Part shown: piece by piece, positions 33,759 through 48,700 of the stretch | How the letters are laid out: each line of letters opens with the position of its first letter | Position numbering within the stretch: position 1 is the first letter of the stretch | From: Erigeron canadensis | Lineage: Eukaryota; Streptophyta; Magnoliopsida; Asterales; Asteraceae | Assembly: GCF_010389155.1 (NCBI RefSeq) | Contig: NC_057762.1 | Location: 6,931,513-6,995,512, forward strand | Length of the DNA stretch: 64,000 nucleotides | Direction of reading: 5' to 3' | Notes under the pieces: model-generated | Seen by the model: only the letters and a program-made list of their open reading frames with translations | Told to the model about the DNA's origin: nothing | The model's database searches: none | Translations under genes and position numbers: made by a program

Positions 33759-36700
33759 ATGTCTCCCGTTAAATTCCTCTTCATATTCCTGTTCGCATCA
33801 GTCACTTTCTGGCTCATTTTATTGTAAGTATATATATATATATATCCATCAACTTATTTTTTTTTTTTATTGATTTCATTATTATTAATTAATTATTATT
33901 GTTGTTGTTTTTGTTGTTATTATTGTTGTTGTTGTTGTTGCTATCCATGTTTTATTCTCTGCAACAATAACAATACCCAATCCCGTAAATTGTTGGTATG
34001 TAGACCGTCGTATTCTAATATTCCATATTGATATCATACGTTTAAAATAAGTTTAGTAATCAATCATGTGACATGCATTATGGGAGATCTTGAATTTGGG
34101 CGTTAATGAGACTTATTCAAGTATGTATGTATATATAATTGCTTTTTTTGTTATCGGTTTGTGAAAGTGAAAGTAATTGCATGAATGTTTATGTGATTCA
34201 GTTCTCTAATTGTGTGTGTGATGGATACTGCAGTTTTGTATATAAACATTTAGTCCAAATGGTTGAAAATATATATACATTTAGTCCAAAGTTTATTGTA
34301 TGTATCCAGCTTAGGTCGTTTCTGTAATCTGTATGCAACTTTTAAATATTGCTATTGTATGCATATGACGTTACTTTTGCGGAGGTGTCATCTATATAAG
34401 GTGCCACATCGACTAAAGTATCACCGGATACATAGGATTGGAACGTTTTAAAGTGTAATTACACACAATAGTAGCAATTTAAGTTGGATACATACAATAG
34501 ATTTTGGACGAAAGTTGAATACGTTTCCAAACATTGATCCTTTTTATATATTACTTCCAAGTTTCAGAATACTTACCATACCCTTTTTTTATTTATTTCC
34601 AGATTTGCTTCCAGGTTTGTGGCTTCATTTTTGAGCCGAGTCCTCAAAGCATCTGTGGTCCTTAGACTCTGTGGATGGAGAAGTTTGAGGGATGTTAAGA
34701 TCAAGTTCGAAAGGGTACTTATCGCTCTCTTTCAAGTCACTTTATTACCTATTTGTTCGGTCTATGAAAATTTATGACCCCATATGGTATTCCGTATGGA
34801 TGTTGAATGATCTAGTGTTAAAAATTAATTGTCATTAGCTGATGCACATGCTTGTTCTTGCATAGTCTGAAGTTCTTGGATAGTCTTTATGATTATATTA
34901 ATCATGATAAATATAACATCTTGAAAGAATAATTTATACTATATTAGACAATGAAATATTTTGTTATTTTAAAGATAGTTAGTTACACGAATGAGGATTC
35001 ATTTTCTATTTGATTGAATCCACATATCCATCTTAAGCGTGATGGCCTCGATGAGATGATAAAGCAAAACCTGGATTGTAACATCAAATCATGTTCATCT
35101 TGATGTTGACGGAAATTTTACAGGGTGCTGTTGAATCTATTTCGGTTGGTGAAATCAAACTTAGCTTACGGAAATCCTTGGTTAAACTAGGAGTTGGTTT
35201 TATTTCTAGGGACCCCAAACTGCTGTTTGTGATAAGCGATCTAGAAGTTATTACGAGGACTCCCGACAAAAGTTCAAAAAAAGCAACACCACAAAAACCA
35301 AAAAAGAGTTCAAAGAGTTCTGCTAGTAAGCAAGGCAAAAAGGTCATGGTTGTGGGTAATGTGGCAAGATTTTTCTCTCTTTCTGTCAGAGAGTTGGCTG
35401 TGAAGGTAAGTTTATTTCAAAATTCATGCACATATTTGTTATGTTTACCCGATTTTTATTTTCGTTATTGCTGATCAAGTTTTAATGCACATTAAATGAT
35501 TATTCATATCATGCTATAACCTTTACGGCTGCATGATTAGAGTCCTATATTGTTATTAATACTAGCTAGACATGAAGGAGTACCAGATGTGGCAATTTTC
35601 ACACATTCACTAATTACCAATGTATGTGTCATTTTGGCTTTTACTCTATATATAACTGTATCGGCCAAATAAAAAGATTTAGTTAAAAACGGAAACAGGT
35701 CAAATGGGCCTAAAGATGCCCAAAGTGTATCTTTCTTGCATGCAATCTCGTATATCATTATATACAAAAAATAATAGTACTATAAATATGTAGTTTTGTA
35801 ATCATATTTAAGAGATTAACTATTCATAATTATGGTAGAAATTTGTGAACTAAAGGTGACCCCTTTTGACATGTTAAGATCACCCATTTTGATCCATTAC
35901 TCAAGCAGCCATTTTACCATTCCTACAAAGGAGATAAACCAAACTAACTTAAGTTGGCTACTTGGCTCTATGATATTTTTTTTATTGTTCACACCGCACA
36001 CGTCTTCAGACTAAGATATATCAATAATAGGATTGCATATAGATGGCGTACCAAAGGCAACCACAACTTATCAGATATTCAATTTTTATGTTATATATAT
36101 GTTGGGCACTACTTACATAAGTGTATCCACTTCTCTGAGCATGTATGTAGGCTATACTTCTATTAAATAGTTATACTACAACTAAAGAACAATTATCCAT
36201 TTCAGCTTTCATGTTCTTTTAACTATGTGTCATGCATTCTATATTTTTCAAACAGCAAAGTTTGCCCAGACAATCCTTTTTTTACTATTAATTTTTGCCA
36301 GACACCGAAAGCAACCCTAGAGATTAAAGATTTGGGTGTTGATATGTATAAAGATCGAGGTTACAAGCCATCTATGTATTTGAAGTTGCAAATCTTGCCT
36401 ATTGTTATCCATCTGGGTGAACCGCATATTAGTGGTGATACTTTATGTAGATCGACGGACAGTGACGGATTATCTGCAGGGGATGGATCGACAACAGGGA
36501 AGTCCGCAGCTCATTTCATCTGTGAAGAATTTGGTCTCTTAGTTGAATTTGCTCCTCACAGGTTTGTATTCTTTTTCTTCTTCAATAGATTATTTTCCAA
36601 TACCTTTTTCTTTTGCATTGGCTAAGACTGCCATTTTCAAAAAGAAAAACAACCAAAAGAATCGAAAATAGAACTATATAAAATGTAACATCATCTGAGT

Positions 36701-39700
36701 CATCAGAGAGAAATTTAACCCAAATGAACCCATTTTACGTAATTGGGTTGAAATCCCCCCTATGATGTTATAGTAATGTTACAGGAGCATTGAGAGGTGT
36801 ATCTAATGTTAGGACTTATAACAATTATCATGTACATATAATCACGAGTACGCAGCGGAATAAATAATATGTAATATAATAATTAACAAAGATTGTGAAT
36901 ATGTACCTTTTAACTTAGCTTACAATAATCAAATAATAATAATAATAATAATTATTAAGGTTTAAAGTAAAACCCTCTACGATGGCACACTTGACACCAC
37001 TACGTATGTATGCTATTACCTGATGACGAACTCATAACCCTTTGTGTTTATCCCCTTAAAGTCGAAATCCAAAACCCGAAAACCCTTTTGATTTGATGCT
37101 ACGAGCCTACGACCGAAAAATAACTCGAGATGCGTCAATAGTCTTGTTTCACTTACAAATTAATTAATCACATAGATGTGTCAATAGTACTCTTGTTTTG
37201 TGTTGCGGTTCTTTTTAGCCCCCCGCTTCCGAGTTTTCCAAGCATTTTTTTTTTTTTTGTATTTATTATAATAATAATTGCAGAGAAACGGGTGTAATCA
37301 TTAGAAACACTGATATATCACTGGGAGAGATTAGTGTAGACTTGAATGAGGACCTGATTTCCAAAACCAAGTCATCTAACACTCATGTTGCTGAGCAAGT
37401 TGTCGTCAAATCTACCCCTCAAACCAACAAGAAGCAACAAGATGCACTTTCAGCCATCACAAAGTGCACTTCTTTCTTTCCCGAAAAGGTTAGTGATCGA
37501 CTTCTTTTTACACAACTTGTAGTTCATCTTACAAGCTGATCATATCTCTCTGTGTACACTAGATTTCACTGACATTGCCAAAGGTCGACGTAAAGTTTGT
37601 ACATAAAGAGCATTGTGTTACACTGGAGAATAACATCACGGCCATCCAGTTTAAAAGCATAAAGTCTCCATCTGTTGGAGAAACGACACAACTTGATCTA
37701 CAGTTAGATTTCAGTGAGATTCATGTACGGACAATTTTTCATTTTCATTTATTCAATACTTATTCATATTTTTCGGACATAATTTTGTCTTTTCGTTATG
37801 CCACTTGTAGATTATCAAAGAAGGTGGAACTTCTTTCCTTGATTTACAAAAGCTTGCTATTCTTTCTTTCATTTATGTACCGTTAGAGGTTAGTTAGTTC
37901 ATAAGCTTGTGTTGCAATCTAATTATACTAAATACAGTAATTTTTTTCTTTTTTAAATCTAATTAATTTACATTTTGTAGCATACATCACCTATAAAATG
38001 TGAAATTGATATTAAGCTGGGAGGAATACAATATAACATATTTATGGCAAGATTAAAGCCACTGATGCAATTGCGCCCTCCTAAGAAGAAAAACAAGGCG
38101 CCAAATGGTGAAAAAGTTAATCCAGTAAAGGTCGATGATTTTAAAATCATTACGTGGACATGTACATTCTCGGCTTCTGAGGCGACCATTGCAGTTTTTA
38201 ATTTGGAAGGATTGCTGTTGCATCATGTAAGCTTCTCACTGAATCATACTTGTAAGTTTATTGATGTAAAGGTATTGCCCGATGATTTATTTCAATTTTA
38301 TTAAATTGATTTCGAGCTCATTTTCTAATAACTCAAAAAGCAATTTCATTTTGGATGCATGAAGCTAATAAGGTCTAGTAATAGTGTAAATTAGTAAATT
38401 CTTAATGGAATATATATATCTAATAGTTTTTATTATGCATCCTGTTTTCTTTGTTGCAGGGTTGCTTGGAGTCATCTCATCTCTTTGCCAACAACACATC
38501 TAATACAGGCACTGTAGTTGACTTTGAACTTGGGGATTTTAATTTTCAAATGGCTGATGAAAATCAAGAATCTTTTAAATCAACCTTTTTTGTTGTGGAA
38601 ACAAACACAGTTGCAGTACTGCATATAGCGAAAGTCATCCTCAATTTTGGCAAAAAGGACATGGATTTAGTCAAACAAGATAGTTCCAACTTAAAATCTG
38701 TTCTCTCTGTTGATGTAATCGGTATTGGCATGTGCTTGACATGCAAACGAGTCCAATCTCTGTTATCCACCGCTTTATTGTTCAAGAAATTATTGAGAAC
38801 TCCATCTTCTCCATCTGGTAAATCATCATCTGCACAGAGTGAAGCACCAAGTCCAAATAAATCATCAGGAAAAGGAATCCAATTGGTTAATTTTAATCTC
38901 CAGCGTTTTTCTGTGAATCTATATGGTGATGTAAGCTTGGATCATGAAATTGTTGACGATCCTAAACGTGTGAATTATGGAACCCAAGGTGGTCGTGTTC
39001 TTATTTGTACGTTGCCTGATGGAACTCCACGTAATGCAAAAGTGGCATCAACAGCTTCTGCTGACTACAAAACAGTGAAGTACTCTATCGGACTGGAGAT
39101 TATTCATCTGAGTTTGTCTTTGAACAAAGAGAAACATTCAACTCAGGTGGATGTTGAAAGAGTCAATTCAGCATATCAAGAAATTTTGGAAGATGACACT
39201 TGTAGCACAAAGGTGGCATTGTTTGACATGCAGAAAGGGAAGTTTGTAAAACGAGCTGGTGGTCTTAAGGAGGTACCTGTTTGTTCCCTTTTCAGTGCGA
39301 CTACTATTACTGCCAGGTGGGAGCCTGATGTTCATTTAGCATTAGTTGAACTCGGGTTGCGGTTGAAGCTACTTGTGCACAATCATAAGCTTCAAGAACA
39401 AGTACTTACAAAGGATACCGAACTTAAGAAAGAAGGGTCTGAGGATTTAGTACACATGGAAAATAATCAAAACCAAAAGAAGAAAGAATCTTTGTTTGCT
39501 ATTGATATCGAGATGCTAACTGTCATGGCTGAAGCTGGAGACGGTGTTGAAACAATGATTCAAGTTGAGTCAATTTTTTCAGAAAATGCAAAAATTGGTA
39601 TTCTTTTAGAAGGATTAATGCTTTGTTTTAATTCAGTAAGAGTATTCAGAAGTGGTAGGATGCAACTTTCACGAATACCTAATGTATCTGAGCCAGCTGT

Positions 39701-42700
39701 TAAGTGGGACTATGTGATTCAAGGGCTTGATATGCATATTTGCTTGCCGTTTAGATTGCAATTGCGTGCAATTGATGATTCCATCGAGGAAATGATCCGA
39801 GCATTAAAACTAGTCGCTGCTGCTAAAACGAAGTTAATATGTCCATCTAAAAAAGTGAGTGAGAGTTCAAGTGCAGAAGCAAAGCCTAAAAAGCAGAGTT
39901 CTTCAAAACTTGGTCGTGTAAAGCTGTATGTACGTAAATTAACGGCTGAAATTGAGGAGGAACCGTTGCAGGGATGGCTTGATGAACATTATCACTTAAG
40001 GAAGGATGATGCTCGTGAAATGGCAGTCCGTTTGAACTTTCTCGATGATCTTCTTTCTAAAGGGAGCCAATCTGCTGGTATTGTGGATACCATAGATCCT
40101 TCTAATGAAGGAAAAATCCAATTGGATGGCCAAGACAAGACATGTGTGTATGATGCATCATCTATTGAAAAAGAAAAAGAGGAATTGTATAAGAAATCAT
40201 TTCGATCTTTTTACGAAGCATGTCAGGCTCGTGTGATATCAGAAGGATCAGGTGCATGCCGTGAAGGATTTGAATCAGGGTTTAAGTTTAGTGCCTCAAG
40301 AACATCTCTTTTCTCAATCGTTGGTACTACACTTGATGTAACATTGACTGCAATTGAAGGTGGGGAGGAGGGGATGATTGAAGTTGTGCAGGCACTTGAT
40401 CCAGTTGCTCGGGAATGTAACATTCCATTTGCTCGTCTCTATGGATGTAACCTTATATTGCAGGCAGGATCTCTTGTTGTTCAGCTAAGAGACTATTCGT
40501 ATCCGCTTCTTGCTGCAACTTCCGGTGAATGTGAAGGTCGTCTCGTGCTAGCTCAACAGGTCAAATTACACTGTGTCCATAATTATAGAATTCACTTGAA
40601 ATATATGAGCTCTTGTTACATGGTCAAGTTCATGATATATCAACCAACTACCACTTCTTGATTATTTTGAGTAATCTACTAATTTTCACTATTTGGTCGG
40701 TGAAATATCTGTTTTTACTATGTAGGTCACTGAACTATCATATTTCTGTCATCCAAGTCAGTACATGGAGTCTTGATGCTAACAAAATGATGGTTCACTA
40801 ACATGTTTCACCAAAATTTATTTTAGTGGTAGACACAGTGAAAACTGGCAATTCTGTAACTCACATTTGAAAAAATTAGTTGGTTATCTAAATTGATTAT
40901 ACAGTGATAATTGGTTTCTGTTCCTAGCAATAAAAACCACAATTTGATATATTGAACACTTTTCTTGGAGTGCAGGCGACACCTTTTCAGCCTCAAACTC
41001 TTCATGAAGTTTATATTGGAAAATGGAGGAAGGTGGAACTGTATCGTTCTGTTAGCGGCACAACTCCACCGATGAAAACATTTCTAGATTTACCATTACA
41101 TTTTGAGAAAGGAGAAGTATCATTTGGAGTTGGATTTGAACCAGCCTTGGCCGATTTGAGTTATGCCTTCACTGTGGCTTTACGCCGGGCCAAATTAAGT
41201 GTCCGGGACCCTAATCCGTTCGTTGTTCCCCCAAAGAAAGAGAAAAGCTTGCCATGGTGGGATGAAATGAGAAATTATATTCATGGGAAGACGACGTTGT
41301 CTTTTTCGGAGACATTATTTAATATTCTTGCTACTACTGATCCATATGAAAAGTCTGATAAACTCCAAATGTCTTCTGGATTTATGGAAATCCAGCAGTC
41401 AGATGGTCGTATTCATATCTCTGCAGGGGACTTGAACATATGTACAACCAGTTTAGAAATTTTTGCCAGGAACTCAACCATCAAACCTCCAGCTGGTGCA
41501 CCGATCCCTTTCTTAGTATCCCCAACCCTTATTCTTGAGGTTGATATGGATTGGGGTTGTGATTCCGGTACCCCACTTAACCATTTTTTGTTTGCGCTTC
41601 CATCTGAGGGTGTTGCTCGTGAATATATATATGATCCTTTTAGATCTACTTCACTCTCGCTTAGGGTAAATTTGGCCCTCAGGCCTTCTAGCTCAAATGC
41701 TTCACTTAGTTCACCTACTATAAATGTAGCTCTTCACGATATTTGTTGGCTGATGAACTTCATAAACTTGAACTACCTTCCTCCTGTAAAACTACGTTTT
41801 TTTTCTCGTTACCCTCGTTTTGGTGTCCCGAGAGTTCCTAGATCAGGCAACTTGTCATTAGACAAAGTGATGACTGAATTTATGCTTCGATTTGATTCAA
41901 CCCCGACCATTATAAGACATATGTCAATAGATGAAAATGATCCGGCTAAAGGGTTGACTTTTAAGATGACAAAGATGAAATCTGAATTGTATTTAGGTCG
42001 TGGAAAGCAGAAATTCACCTTTGATAGCAAGCGCGATCTTCTTGATCTTGTTTACCAGGGGATTGATATGTATATGCCTAAGGTGTTTCTAAATAAGGAG
42101 GATAACACAAGTGTCATTAAAGTTCAAACTTTAAAGAAAAACTCACTAGATGGTATCGTTAATGATAACAGTGGTAATGCAATAGGAAGTAAGGAAAGGA
42201 ATCATGACGATGGATTTATATTGTCGTCTGATTATTTTATAATCAGAAAGCAATCCCCGAAAGCAGATTGTTCTAGACTATTGGCATGGCAAGAAGCTTG
42301 TAAAAAAAGTATTGATACAAAATTTGTGACACCTGTGTCTGGTGGAAGTGACAGTGATGAACGAGACAGGTCTGACCCGAGTGATGATGATGGATATAAT
42401 GTTGTGATGGCTGATAGTTGTCAGCGGGTTTTTGTCTATGGATTGAAGCTACTTTGGACAATTGAAAACAGAAATGGAATTTTATCATGGGGCAGTGAAT
42501 TAGCTAAAACATGTACACCTCCAAAGCCTTCTCCTTCTCGTCTGTATGCTCAGAGGAAGCTGCTAGAGGAGACCCAGGCACAAAGAAATAGCCAACCTTC
42601 TCAAGAAGATGCCTCAAAGGCTACTTCAACTGGTCAGAGTGGAAGTCCATCTGCAAATCAAAAGGATGACTCTAAATCAGATCAGTCTCCATCAAAGTTA

Positions 42701-45700
42701 AATAAACTTGAACATCAAACATTTGATGATATTGGTAAGTACAAAACCCCTTTAAAGTTTGTGTTGAAGATCTATCAAGTATCGACACAGCTAGAGGTGA
42801 CAACATTAACGGTTGGACTGGTTGGGTAACAGACAAATGGGTTTGGGTTACACATACTTTCATCTTTTCCATCTTTCTATAAATAAAGATAAAGATATGT
42901 GCAATAGTTATGATTAAAACCAATATTATTACAATTACAATCTAAATTATTTGAAGAGCAACGACTGAGTAGGTAGTATGCGTAAAAGGTAGAGTTTGAG
43001 AAATTTTCAGTCAGGTTGACCTGCTCTAACTATTCCACCTAGTTGTCGTCTTAGCTGAACTTACTATTTGACTCATTTGATAAAAGACAACCCAAGTCAA
43101 CCCATTTATATGTAAAAGGTCAAAAGCTTCTTGTTTTTTTATGACCTGACCTATTATCCCATATATTGGGCTTTTATACAGAACATCATGTATAAAGGTT
43201 TTCATGCTTTTTTTGACAGCAAAACATGTCAATATTGATGACTCCGAGGAGGACGAGGAGGGAATTAGTAATTTCATGGTAAATGTTATCGAGCCACAAT
43301 TCAATCTTCACTCAGAAGAGGCCAATGTAAGTTGATGTGATAAAACTCAAAAGATTAAAAGTTAAATGGTTGTAGAAAAATTGGTTGTTTTTCAGCTGCT
43401 TAGTTATGGTTACAGCATACTTTTATATCTTAAAAGATCTTATAATCAACAGGGTAGATTTTTGCTTGCTGCTGCTAGTGGCCGAGTTTTAGCTCGTTCG
43501 TTTCATAAAGTTCTTAAGGTTGGTATTGAAGTGATTGAACAAGGAACTGGTAATGAAGGGGAAATTAATTCTGAAAGTCAACCTGAATTGATATGGAATC
43601 GCTCGGAGCTTTCTATCATGTTGGAACACGTGCAGGCTCATGTTGCCCCAACTGATGTCGATCCTGGCGCTGGAGTGCAGTGGCTAAGAAAGATTAGTAC
43701 GAGCTCGCCTAAAGTTAAACGTACCGGGGCTTTACTTGAACAAGTTTTTATGCCTGGTGATATGTATTTTCGCTTCACCAGGCATAATGGTGGAACTCAA
43801 GATTTGAAGGTATGCCTGATTGCCTGTTCATGATATGAATCTAAACCAGTTATTAATTTACCTGTATGTTCGATTATAAAAGGTAATTGGGAGTACCTGG
43901 CAGCCGGTAACAAGTTAAATGTGGTTACTTTTTTTTAGGAAACTGTTCAGGTTGGATTTACCCGAATCACATTTTGCCAAAAGTCATATTTATAACTGAT
44001 TGATGTGCCAAAGGTCTATTTTAGGACTTTGAACTTCTTGAGCTGTTAATAAAATTGCCCTCTCAATTGGAACCTGACATACCTCATACCTCAGAAGGAT
44101 ATCCGGACCATTGGACATGGTAAAGGCTGCCAGTGAGGAAAGGGGATGCTGTGGAACCATAAAAATAAAAATTCCAAATGGAGTCTGCTTTTATATTTCA
44201 GTGATAAACAATATTTAGTTAAAGACCACTCTCTGATAACATTTTCATAACAAATACCCGACAGTTGAAGCTAAAGCTTGCATGTAACTTCAGTACACTT
44301 TAACATGCTAAAATTAAGTTGAAATCTTTCTTCTGCAGGTGAAACCTTTGAAGGAACTTGCATATAATTCTGATAATATAATAGCAACCATGACATCTCG
44401 ACAGTTTCAAGTTATCCTTGATGTTTTGAACAATTTACTCTTGGCTAGGCCTCCAAAGTAAGATTTCGGTCATCACTTACTATTTGTCTCAAGAGAAAGT
44501 GTCAGAATCAAAATCCAAGTCAACCTGAACAAGAATGGTTTGCCTGAATCTGTAAAATTGAGATCTGTCTATATATAATACCAATATAAATATAAGATCC
44601 TGCTACCAATAGCCTGTAATGATGAAGAAGTAATTTTGCTACTAATTAGTATACTATTACGTGTGAATTATTAGGACCCAAATACAAAGTGTACTACTGT
44701 TAGATAAAGCTGATCTTCATGGTTGATTTGTATCATAGGATTAACTACAAAGCATATGTAGCCATCGATTTGATTGAAATTTATAATTCAGGCGTCCGAA
44801 AAGCGGTCTTCCTACATCAGCAGAAGATGATGAAGACATGGAGGAGGAAGCTGATGAGGTGGTTCCGGATGGTGTTGAAGAGGTAGAATTAGAAAGAGTC
44901 AATCTTGAACAGAAAGAACGAGTACAAAACTTGATTTATGATGATATTCGGAAGCTCGCTATTCCAACTGATACTGCTGTAGATACTTCCTCAGAAAAGG
45001 AAGCTGATTTGTGGATGTTAACCGCCAGCAGATCCATTTTGGTAAATCTGAAGCTTTTAGTTATTTTTATAAATATATATGTCATAAGCAAATAGAGATC
45101 CATCTTTTTGAAGCTCACTTGGTAAGAGTCTTGGAATGGCCAGGGATAAAGTCTAGGAAATGGCCATGGGAATACCCATTAGGCTGCATACATCGAAGCC
45201 TGGCTTGCCTTTCCCCGGGTAGCTAAATAAGGATTCCTCTCGATTTACCCAATTATTAAGCAAAAAGATGTACATAATTACTAATAACACAAAATAAAGA
45301 TACTTGATTGATATCAGCTTTACTTGATTAAAGTTTATGAGCAAGTACATAAGTAGGTCTTCAATCCATTGTAGTTTTCTACTTGTTATATATAAGAAAA
45401 TTAGAAACTTGCCTTCAGGTGCAAAAACTTAGGAAAGAACTGGTAAATTCACAAAAATCCAGAAAGGCTGCTGCAGCTTCTTTGAGGATGGTTTTGCGGA
45501 AAGTTGCACAGCAACAGCTAATGGAGAAAGACAAGAATAAAGGCCCATCATGTGCTATGCGTCTATCTTTGCAATTGAAAAAAGTGGCATGGAGCATGCT
45601 TTTGGATGGAAAAGCTATCTCAGAGATTGAAATAAATGACATGGCAAGTCTTTAAATTATTAATTGTGTTCGTTTAGTTTAATCTGTAGGTGGTAAAATA

Positions 45701-48700
45701 GGCCAGTCAGCGAGTTGGTTAATGGGTCAATACAAATTCGGATCAGAACATGTATATCTAGAGGTCGAAACAGGTCGGTTGACCCAGGGCACTTCCTCAT
45801 CAAAAATTCTTATAGATCAACTCATTTACGGTCAAGACCTTTGACTAATAAATTAGGTGGTTTAATTTCAATATATCATTTGGATGAATTTTGACCTGTT
45901 TCATTTTATGCTAATCTTTTTGTTTACATGTTTGAAATGTATATAACCCAAATTATATAGTTTTTTTCCGATCATTTTTTTCTTATGGATCTCATATATG
46001 TTGAAACTTGATGTATGAATGATCTTTTTATACACAGATCTATGACTTTGACAGAGATTACCAAGATATTGGAGTCGCCAGATTCACAATAAAGTACTGT
46101 GTTTTGAAAAACTGTCTGCCTAATGCTAAATCTGACACACTTCTAGCTGCATGGAATCCTCCTTCTGAATGGGGAAAGTATGTATATATTTGTTATTTTT
46201 TGACGGTTAAAGTAATTTTTTGACCGTTACTTTATTGTAGAATAATAACTATTAGAGTTTTTTACTTCACTATGTTTTGGTTAGATTTTGTGTATCTTTG
46301 GGATTTCGTTCCTATTTCCAGTGATACAGTAATATTTTTTGAGGGTGCAGGAAAGTGATGATTCGGGTAGATGCAAAACTAGGTGCTCCAAAGGATGGCA
46401 CTTCACCTATTGAACTCTTCCAGGTCACTCCCACCCTCTTGGCCTCATTTAGTTCCAAATTTCTTATTTGCAGATGAAGTGTATCATTTATTATAGATGT
46501 GGCATAACGAGCGGGTTGGGTGGTTGGCATTTGGATATCAGTACAAAACGGGTTTGGGCTAAATCTGGTTGACTCGAGTCGAACTGATCCACCAGTACTT
46601 TTAAATCCATTGTAAAAGGGTATTTAGGAAATGCATCTGGATACTTATTGCCTTGGACTGCTCTGTCTTGGAGCATTCATACTTCATGTTGTTTTGTACT
46701 GTTTCTGTTTTATAATTACAATTTGGTTTTCGAAAGGAAAGGGTATCCCATTTGACTAGTAGCAACCACTTTATTTTATCTGTCTCATCAAACGGTCCTA
46801 CATTCTTTGGTTTGCTGAGACAATCTTCCTATTTTTCTGATATCTTGCCTTTTATACTAATTACATATATAGGCAGATGTTCACCCGTTGAAAATACATT
46901 TGACTGAGACGATGTACCGAATGATATGGGGGTATTTCTTCCCGGAAGAGGAACAAGATAGCCATCGACGGCAGGTTGGACTCCCTCTATCAACAATAAT
47001 ATTATAAGTTTCTGGATGTTTTAAAATGTGAAACTGAATGCCACTTTTCAACAAATAGGAAGTTTGGAAGGTCTCGACAACTACTGGCTTACGAAGAGGC
47101 AAAAAAGGGAATGAGGCTACAAAAGAATTAGAAGTATCCTCTAAATCAATCACTGCCGATCCCTTGGTAAGTATTAGCTATATTTCAATGGATTGGATAT
47201 CACATGTGGTTGTTTATTTTAAATCTATACATGAACGTGAAATTCTCGTGCTGAACATGTAGGTAGAAGTGGTATTGAATTGTATTGCACTATTGTGTAT
47301 AATGCCTGCAGGCAAAGAAAGTGAAACCAACACACGAGTTAAAAAGAAGTTCTTCTTTTGATAAAACATGGGAAGAAAGTATAGCCGAGTCCGTGGCTAA
47401 TGAACTTCTAGAAGAAATGCGTTCTCTTGAGCAGGAAGAGTTGAGTAAACCCAAAAAGGACTCAAAAGCTACAAAAGCTTCAAAAACTGTGAAAGCTTCA
47501 AAGAACAGTCATTCTGGTCAAGAAGAAAAGAAGTCAGGCAAACCAACTGATGACAAAAAAGGCAAGCCTCTCATTTTGAGAGAGTTTCATAATATCAAGA
47601 TAAGTCAGGTGGGTATTCAAAAGATTAAAATTCTAGTTCAGTATTTTTTATATTAAGTATCATTGTTACTAAAGGTGTTGGTAATTTGGGTATAGCAAAT
47701 AACTCACCTAATTCGTTTGTTGTTTAGTTTCTTTGGATTGGCTTATGTGGTTTTGGTTTTGTCTTTCAGATTGGGTCCTACTCGTAACTTAAATTAGAGT
47801 TTATTTCTTAGAGGTTTTACGTTACCCAAGTCCAATTAGCCAAAATACCCAATCCAAATAACTCAAATCAATTCTAATCTAATTGAAATAACACATTTTT
47901 GTTATAGGTCTTGGGTGAATGGGTGGTTGGCCAAAACCTGAACAACCCACACTAGATGAATCCAAAACTGCCAGATTGAGCACTCATGTTTTTTAGTATA
48001 TAATATTTATAGCGCATGCTATTGAAACAGGTTGAACTATCAGTGACCTATGAAGGGTCCAGATTTGCTGTCAGTGATCTGAGATTATTGATGGATTCTT
48101 TCCATCGAGTTGAGTTCACTGGAACTTGGAAAAAGCTGTTTGCGAGAGTCAAGAAGCATGTTATTTGGAGTGTCCTGAAGTCTGTCACGGGAATGCAGGT
48201 AAATATCCTAGATAATTATTATTGGTGAAACTATTCAATTAATTTTCGAAAATGGTCACAAATATTTCCCAGCATGAAAATGTCGTTATAACCATCCAAC
48301 GTCTAGAAAACTATCAATCATGTCAGGAGCTTTTCTATTCGAACATTTCAGAAACAAATATTATCATTAAGACACTGGTTCTAGACACAACACAATTATT
48401 AAATTCTAGTTATCAAAAATTAAACAAAGGTACATTTCTGTTTATTGAAATTTGCCCATTATAAATTCTGCACCTGATTTGAAAAGCACAATAACATTCA
48501 CTAGATAACAACCACGAGGGGAAAGGACATCATCGTGTTCCTTCTTTCTGTGATTGTCCTTGGCTTGTGAGTAAACATAGCCCAAGGGGGGTTGACTTGG
48601 GTTACAGTTTATTCATTAAAGGTTGAACGGGCTACACGTAGCATAAAAGTATGAACTACAAGGAAACAATTTAAACTGATAGAACTGGAGAAATGGGTCG

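Noticed and set aside
36839..37283. Possible insertion in SABRE intron 4
   Set aside because: The ATA/ATT-rich stretch has no definable ends or duplication.
40223..42488. Minus-strand frames within SABRE exons
   Set aside because: Shadows of the long SABRE exons 9 and 10.
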